Position numbers and translations under genes: made by a program. Shown piece after piece: positions 6,360-10,317 of a DNA stretch of 10,317 nt. The notes under the pieces are model-generated. The model was not told the origin of the DNA. It worked only from the letters and a program-made list of their open reading frames with translations, and did no database searches. Origin of the DNA: an uncultured Actinomycetes bacterium. GTDB taxonomy: Bacteria > Actinomycetota > Thermoleophilia > Gaiellales > F1-60-MAGs149. The stretch spans positions 1 through 10,317 of the forward strand of contig CAIQOY010000053.1 in NCBI GenBank assembly GCA_903873565.1. Direction: 5' to 3'. Positions within the stretch are counted from its first letter, which is position 1. Every line of letters begins with the position of its first letter.

Positions 6360-7400
6360 ATGCCGGCGCTCGTGGCGACACCCGTGGCGCAGTACACCAC
6401 GACGACGTCGTGGATCGCCGCGCCCGCGGTCGGGCAGGGGGACCTGGCCTGGCTCGAGGTCGGGCGCTCCGACGGCTCCACGCGCACGGTGGCCGCGTTC
6501 CGCGGCGACCGGCTCGTCCTGCGGGCCGAGGGCCGCACCAGCACGGTCGTCCACGAGGACTGCAACCCGGGCGACTGCGACATCGTGCGCGCGCCCGTCG
6601 CGGGCGCCGACGGCGCCTTCGCCTACAGCGTCGCGTTCCCCGGCGCCGCCGGGTACGTCGCGAGCGTGTCGCGGGCCGGCGGCTCCACCGTCGTCGCCGA
6701 GGACGTCACCGACCCCGAGCTGATCCGCGATCCGCACCTGGTCACCACGACGGCGGCCGCGGTCGTGTGGGTCGAGGAGGGCTCGATCCGGATCGCGCCC
6801 GCGGTCGGCGGCACCGCCGCCGTGCTGGTCGGGGCCGAGGCGACCGGGGGCGAGATCACGTCGATCTCGGCCGGACCGGCCGGGATCGCGTGGGCGGTGC
6901 GCCGGCCGGACGGGAGCACGGCGATCATCGTGCGGGCGATCACCGGCGAGGTCGCGACCCGCGCCGAGGAGCCCGCCGGCGGGGCGCAGCTGGCCCAGCC
7001 CGTCCTGATGGACGACGGCACGGTCGCCGCCGTCAGCCGCCGCATCGTGCGCGGGCGCTACGCGGTGGAGCTGATCGCGGTCGCGCCCGATGGCGCGCGG
7101 CGCGTGATCGCGCAGTCGACCCCCTTCGGCCGCGGCGGACCGCTCGAGGCGATGCGGCCCGCGGTCGCCGGCACGCGCGTCGCCGCGCGGCTGCGCGAGG
7201 GAGCGGGCGGCGCGAGCGACGCGATCTGGGTCTTCGACCTCGCGACCGGCGCCAAGCAGCGCGTGACCGCCGTGGACCGCTCGCGCGAGCGCCTGTCGGA
7301 TCCGTCGCTGGGCGGCGGCCGGCTGGTCTGGGCGAAGACCGAGCTGCGCGGGTCGTCGCTCGTGCGGGCGCGGGTCCTGTCGGCCGCCGTGCGCCGCTAG
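6360..7400 (+). CDS. Beta-propeller-like protein of unknown function
   Basis: I do not recognise a named family. The 346 residues contain about seven loosely repeated segments (roughly 24-66, 80-115, 126-160, 168-204, 213-254, 267-305 and 315-343). Each has a pattern like '..g.vaW......g...i......G....v', as in GDLAWLEVGRSDGS, AAAVVWVEEGSIRIA, AGIAWAVRRPDGS, AIWVFDLATGAKQR and GRLVWAKTEL. This suggests a seven-bladed propeller akin to TolB/WD-like domains. The only two cysteines are C68 and C73 (CNPGDC), which could form a disulfide outside the cytoplasm. The N terminus MPALVATPVAQY shows no convincing signal peptide or membrane helix, and an in-frame TAG at 6345-6347 prevents upstream extension. 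It lies 16 bp after the DegT-type gene. Its stop is on the CTAG shared with the convergent PBP gene. Confidence 0.75.
   Translation: MPALVATPVAQYTTTTSWIAAPAVGQGDLAWLEVGRSDGSTRTVAAFRGDRLVLRAEGRTSTVVHEDCNPGDCDIVRAPVAGADGAFAYSVAFPGAAGYVASVSRAGGSTVVAEDVTDPELIRDPHLVTTTAAAVVWVEEGSIRIAPAVGGTAAVLVGAEATGGEITSISAGPAGIAWAVRRPDGSTAIIVRAITGEVATRAEEPAGGAQLAQPVLMDDGTVAAVSRRIVRGRYAVELIAVAPDGARRVIAQSTPFGRGGPLEAMRPAVAGTRVAARLREGAGGASDAIWVFDLATGAKQRVTAVDRSRERLSDPSLGGGRLVWAKTELRGSSLVRARVLSAAVRR
7397..7400. other. Shared CTAG: overlapping convergent stop codons
   Basis: The palindrome CTAG supplies TAG at 7398-7400 for the plus-strand propeller gene and TAG, read from 7399 to 7397, for the minus-strand PBP gene. 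The two genes therefore overlap by four bases, with no intergenic space for a conventional terminator. Each transcript must extend antisense into the other coding region, or end inside it. Confidence 0.9.
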
Positions 7401-10150
7401 AACGGCGAGACGAAGACCGTCACCGGGGTGCCCGGCGGGACCTTGCTGCCCGCTGAGGGCTCGAGCCGGAAGACCTTGTCCTGCGGCAGGAGCGAGCCGT
7501 CCGCGTTGATGCCCTGCGGGATCAGCCCGGCCTGGTCGAGCAGCGGCTCGGCCTCGGCGAACGGGCGCCCGACGACGTCGGGCACGAGCGCGCCCTCGTA
7601 GTCGCCGCTGGTCCAGATGGTGATCACCGAGTCGCGGGGCGCGAGCTCGCCGGCGGCCGGGTCCTGCGAGACGACGGAGCCGATCGGCAGCCCACGGGCG
7701 TCCTGCTGGTCCTGCACGACGACGCGGAAGCCGGCGGCCTGCAGGCGCGAGATCGCGGTCTCGGCGGTGCTCGGGGCGTCATCCGTGGCGATCACGCCGG
7801 GCACGAGCACGCTGGGCACGGCGCGGGCGATCGCGAGGGTGACGACGGTGCCCGGCTCGACGGCGCTGAGCGGGGCGGGCGTCTGCGCCACCACGGTCCC
7901 GGGCTCCTCCGAGGGCTCGGCCGGGCGGTACTCGAAGCGCAGCAGGAGGCCCGAGCCGGTGGAGAGGCTGGTCGCTTTGCGCTTGGTGGAGGACGTGAAG
8001 TCCGGCACCGGCACGAGGTCGGCCTTGCAGGGCAGGACCTCCTCGGGCAGCCGGTCGATCGCCCAGACCACGATCTGGGCGTACTCGCAGGAGGGATCGA
8101 CGCGCAGGCCGGTGTCGGGGTCGATCGCGATCGGCTCGGACGGGACCCCCTCCGGGTAGGGCCAGTCCTCGGCGGGCTCGTAGCGGAGCGCCGCCTTCAT
8201 GAACGTCGACCACATGATCGCGGGGAACGTGCCGCCGTAGACCGGGCTGCCGTAGTAGCCGCGGGTCATCGGCAGGGCGGGGTTCTCGTAGCCGACCCAG
8301 GTGGAGACCGCGCGCTGCGGGGTCATGCCGACGAACCAGGCGTCCTTGTAGTCGGTCGTGGTGCCGGTCTTGCCCGCGGCCGGCCGCCCGATCCGGGCGT
8401 TCTCGCCGGTGCCGTCGATCAGCACGCCGCGCATCGCGTCGATGGTGGTGAGGGCGTCCTCGCGGCTTACCGCCTCCACGACGCGGGGCTTGTTGACGAG
8501 GACGGAGCCGTCGGGGAACTCGATCCTCCGGATCGAGATCGGGTCGAGGGAGGGGTCCTCGATGCCCGCGTCGGGCGTGTGGAAGAGGATCGACCCGCCG
8601 GTGCGCTGGCCGCCGTTGGCGATCGTGGCGTAGGCGTGCGCCATCTCGAGCGGCGAGACGCCGATGAAGAGGCCGCCGAGGCCGATCGCGGGCTGGCCGT
8701 CGTCGATCGGCGTGGTGATGCCGAGCCGGCGGGCGACGTCGGCGACCGGCGCCGGCTTGACCAGCCAGGTCAGCTGCGCGAAGACGGTGTTGTCCGAGAC
8801 GGCCATGGCCTGCGGCAGCGAGAGGTCCTCGCCGTAGTCGTTCTCGGAGTTGCGCACGTACCAGAACTGCTCGCCGCCGAGGTCGTAGAGCACCTTCTGC
8901 GACCGGAACACGGTCGACGGGCGGATGCCCTTCTCCAGCGCCGCCAGGTACACGAAGGGCTTGAAGGCGGAGCCGGGCTGGCGGCGGGCCGAGGCCGGCA
9001 CGTTGAACTGGTGCTTGGCCGAGTAGGGCTTGCCGCCGGCCATCGCCTTGACCTCGCCGGTCTCCGGCTCGATCGACACGATCGCGCCCTGCGGTCCCGG
9101 CTTCGGGAGGGTGCGGGCCAGCGCCGTCTCGGCGATCCGCTGCTCGCGGGCGTCGAGGGTGGTGATCACCTTCAGGCCGCCGCCGAAGGTCTGGCCGGTG
9201 CCGAAGCGGTTGACCAGCTGCTCGGTGATGAACTGGACCCAGTACGGGTAGGCGGTGCCCGGCTCCTTGATCTCCTCGCGGGACAGCGGCAGCAGCCGCC
9301 GGGTCTTCTCGATCTCGGCCGCCTCGGGATCGAGGAAGCCCTGCTCGGCCATCTGGTCGAGCACGATGTTGCGGCGGGCGAGCGCGACCTCGGGCTTCTG
9401 CAGCGGGTCGTAGGTCGACGGCGACTTGAGGATCGCGGCGAGGAGCGCCGAGTCGGCCGGGTCGAGGGCGTTGGCGGTGGAGTTGAAGTAGAACTTCGCC
9501 GCCTCCTCGACGCCGTAGGTGTTGTGGCCGAAGTAGACCGTGTTGAGGTAGGCGGTCAGGATCCGGTCCTTCGACCAGCGCTGCTCGAGCTGCCAGGCCA
9601 GCGAGGCCTCGCGGACCTTGCGCTCCACCGTCTGCTCGTTCGAGAGGTAGGTGTTCTTGACCAGCTGCTGCGTGATGGTGCTGGCGCCCTCGTTCGTGCC
9701 CAGGGTGACGCGGTTGAAGACGGCGCGGGCGATGCCCGGGAGGTCGACGCCGCGGTGGTCGTAGAAGCGCTTGTCCTCGACGGCGACGACCGCGTTCTTC
9801 ATGTCCGGCGAGATCTCGTTGCTGCGCACGATCTTGCGGGACTCGGTGCTGCGCAGGATCGCGATCCGGCGCGGGGCGCCCGTCTCGCCGGTGATCCAGA
9901 TCGAGCCGTCCTGCGCGAGCGCCGTCTCGCGCCCGTCGAACTGCTCGAGTGACGGCAGGTCGGCGGTGATCGCGGTGGCGAACCCGTACGAGGCGGCGGA
10001 CAGCGCGATCGTGCCGACCAGCGCCGCGATCACGGTCACGCGGAGCCAGCGCCAGCGGCGCCGGCGCGGGGTGCCGGGGGTGGGCGCGTCCTCCGGCAGA
10101 TCGAGGACGAGCCGGCCGGCGCGGGGCAGGAGTGAGCGTCGTCGGGCCAT
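7397..10150 (-). CDS. Bifunctional class A penicillin-binding protein with three C-terminal PASTA repeats
   Basis: Membrane-anchored peptidoglycan synthase, 917 residues from the ATG at 10150. A basic cytoplasmic start (about 1-36) precedes one membrane helix (about 37-62). The GT51 glycosyltransferase domain shows VEDKRFYDHRG with E125, GASTITQQLVKNTYLS and RKVREA with E181. The transpeptidase domain carries S394-x-x-K397 in PGSAFKPF, SDN at 452-454 and KTG at 594-596 in AAGKTGTTTDYKDAWFVG. Cysteines 688 and 708, the only two, could pair between this domain and the tail. Three PASTA repeats follow (about 713-775, 783-847, 855-915). Upstream in-frame GTG 10177 (926 residues) would place the start at the predicted 5' end of the mRNA and is a real alternative. 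Extension to 10252 is unlikely because it would run through both divergent promoters and into the next gene. No Shine-Dalgarno precedes ATG 10150. Confidence 0.95.
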   Translation of the reverse strand: MARRRSLLPRAGRLVLDLPEDAPTPGTPRRRRWRWLRVTVIAALVGTIALSAASYGFATAITADLPSLEQFDGRETALAQDGSIWITGETGAPRRIAILRSTESRKIVRSNEISPDMKNAVVAVEDKRFYDHRGVDLPGIARAVFNRVTLGTNEGASTITQQLVKNTYLSNEQTVERKVREASLAWQLEQRWSKDRILTAYLNTVYFGHNTYGVEEAAKFYFNSTANALDPADSALLAAILKSPSTYDPLQKPEVALARRNIVLDQMAEQGFLDPEAAEIEKTRRLLPLSREEIKEPGTAYPYWVQFITEQLVNRFGTGQTFGGGLKVITTLDAREQRIAETALARTLPKPGPQGAIVSIEPETGEVKAMAGGKPYSAKHQFNVPASARRQPGSAFKPFVYLAALEKGIRPSTVFRSQKVLYDLGGEQFWYVRNSENDYGEDLSLPQAMAVSDNTVFAQLTWLVKPAPVADVARRLGITTPIDDGQPAIGLGGLFIGVSPLEMAHAYATIANGGQRTGGSILFHTPDAGIEDPSLDPISIRRIEFPDGSVLVNKPRVVEAVSREDALTTIDAMRGVLIDGTGENARIGRPAAGKTGTTTDYKDAWFVGMTPQRAVSTWVGYENPALPMTRGYYGSPVYGGTFPAIMWSTFMKAALRYEPAEDWPYPEGVPSEPIAIDPDTGLRVDPSCEYAQIVVWAIDRLPEEVLPCKADLVPVPDFTSSTKRKATSLSTGSGLLLRFEYRPAEPSEEPGTVVAQTPAPLSAVEPGTVVTLAIARAVPSVLVPGVIATDDAPSTAETAISRLQAAGFRVVVQDQQDARGLPIGSVVSQDPAAGELAPRDSVITIWTSGDYEGALVPDVVGRPFAEAEPLLDQAGLIPQGINADGSLLPQDKVFRLEPSAGSKVPPGTPVTVFVSPF

Positions 10151-10170
10151 CAGGCGGGCGCGGGACCCAT
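10150..10170 (-). other. Six-codon mini-ORF overlapping the PBP start (TGATG)
   Basis: On the minus strand, ATG at 10170-10168 opens a reading frame of six codons (MGPAPA). Its TGA at 10152-10150 overlaps the PBP ATG by one base (TGATG). The mini-ORF begins about six or seven bases after the predicted transcription start, has no Shine-Dalgarno, and is in a different frame from the PBP. Terminating ribosomes could restart on the PBP ATG. Expression is not shown by the sequence, and a short frame like this can arise by chance. Confidence 0.3.
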
Positions 10171-10175
10171 GTCCC
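10162..10175 (-). repeat. Small inverted repeat at the 5' end of the PBP message
   Basis: GGGAC and GTCCC (10162-10166 and 10171-10175 on the plus strand) form a 5-bp stem with a 4-base loop. In the minus-strand RNA the loop is AUGG, so the AUG of the six-codon mini-ORF is presented in the loop. The stem lies one or two bases from the predicted 5' end of the message, where it could influence stability or ribosome loading. Confidence 0.35.
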
Positions 10176-10182
10176 ACGCCCA

Positions 10183-10188
10183 ATGGTA
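10183..10188 (-). promoter_or_regulatory. -10 element (TACCAT) for the PBP gene
   Basis: Read on the minus strand, 10188 to 10183 is TACCAT within GATACCATT, almost identical to the element before ilvE. The predicted transcription start is about 10177-10176. That position coincides with an in-frame GTG (10177-10175) and lies 26 bases from the ATG at 10150. No -35 hexamer is recognisable. The element lies 26 bp from the divergent element of the next gene. Confidence 0.5.
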
Positions 10189-10214
10189 TCCCGCGCGCGC
10201 CCATCCGCGGCCGG

Positions 10215-10220
10215 TATCCT
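10215..10220 (+). promoter_or_regulatory. -10 element (TATCCT) for the tyrS-like gene
   Basis: TATCCT matches TANNNT and is preceded by GG, as before folD and ilvE. Transcription would begin near 10227, giving a leader of only about four bases before the ATG at 10231. There is no Shine-Dalgarno in the intervening GCCTCGCGGG, so near-leaderless translation is likely. No -35 is visible. Confidence 0.45.
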
Positions 10221-10230
10221 GCCTCGCGGG

Positions 10231-10317
10231 ATGACGGATCACCTGAGGCCACTCCTGCGCAACGCGGTCGACGTGCTGCCCGCGGGCGCCCTCGAGCGCC
10301 GTCTCGAGGAGGCGGCG
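10231..10317 (+). CDS. tyrS: N-terminal fragment, probable tyrosyl-tRNA synthetase
   Basis: The first 29 codons (starting MTDHLRPLLRNAVDVLPAGA) are in the window and the gene runs off the end. The pattern 'LLRNAVDVLPaG.LErrL' resembles the opening helix of bacterial TyrS enzymes of the Thermus-like type, where 'vLPe..L...L' precedes the ATP-binding region. The diagnostic HIGH motif and catalytic domain are beyond the window, so the call rests on this short stretch. The ATG is favoured by the -10 element ten bases upstream. It is divergent from the PBP gene across an 80-bp region. Confidence 0.55.
   Translation, partial: MTDHLRPLLRNAVDVLPAGALERRLEEAA

Noticed and set aside
4150..6583. Two minus-strand open frames (444 and 485 codons) over ilvE, the DegT-type gene and the propeller gene
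   Set aside because: Shadow frames of supported genes, biased composition, no start signals or domain features.
8579..9952. Plus-strand open frame of 457 codons inside the PBP gene
   Set aside because: Antisense shadow rich in Leu/Gly/Arg/Val/Asp repeats; the minus-strand PBP has intact catalytic motifs throughout this interval.
10151..10252. N-terminal extension of the PBP to an ATG at 10252
   Set aside because: It would place coding sequence across the PBP's own -10 element, the divergent promoter and the first codons of the next gene. Only the part up to GTG 10177 remains a plausible alternative.
1..10317. Search for mobile elements, CRISPR repeats, tRNA/rRNA genes, riboswitches and defence genes
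   Set aside because: No transposase or integrase motifs, no regularly spaced direct repeats, and no tRNA- or rRNA-like stretches were seen. Intergenic space is too short for most of these.

Overview
The window is very GC-rich and almost fully coding. It reads as ordinary chromosome of a high-GC actinobacterium. A Thermoleophilia/Solirubrobacterales-type lineage is my best guess, from the gene content, a class A PBP with PASTA repeats, TANNNT -10 elements without a visible -35, and at least one apparently leaderless gene. This placement is inference; no rRNA or other marker gene is present to confirm it. I see no mobile element, CRISPR array, tRNA, rRNA or phage gene, and no stretch over 300 bases without a gene.

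Layout. Positions 1-133 hold the tail of a small protein, probably a hotdog-fold thioesterase. From 168 to 4247 runs a tight plus-strand operon, folD-gatC-gatA-gatB: one-carbon folate metabolism followed by the complete tRNA-dependent amidotransferase that makes Gln-tRNA(Gln) and/or Asn-tRNA(Asn). A short gap (4248-4305) with a GC hairpin and a promoter-like element separates it from a second plus-strand group, 4306-7400: an IlvE-type branched-chain aminotransferase, a DegT/DnrJ/EryC1/StrS aminotransferase one base downstream, and an unrecognised beta-propeller-like protein. That protein ends on the same CTAG tetranucleotide as the convergent minus-strand gene at 7397-10150, a bifunctional class A penicillin-binding protein with three PASTA repeats. 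Across an 80-bp divergent promoter region the window ends in the start of a plus-strand gene, probably tyrS.

How the genes work together. folD feeds formyl- and methylene-tetrahydrofolate pools, and GatCAB and TyrS serve translation. IlvE supplies branched-chain amino acids. The DegT-family enzyme most likely aminates a nucleotide sugar or similar keto substrate. The PBP polymerises and cross-links peptidoglycan outside the membrane. This is mainly housekeeping. I did not find a convincing new multi-gene system. The items most worth a second look are the recurring promoter motif with an apparently leaderless folD, the hairpin/mini-ORF leader of the PBP gene, the shared CTAG stop, and the propeller protein that looks extracytoplasmic but has no visible signal peptide.
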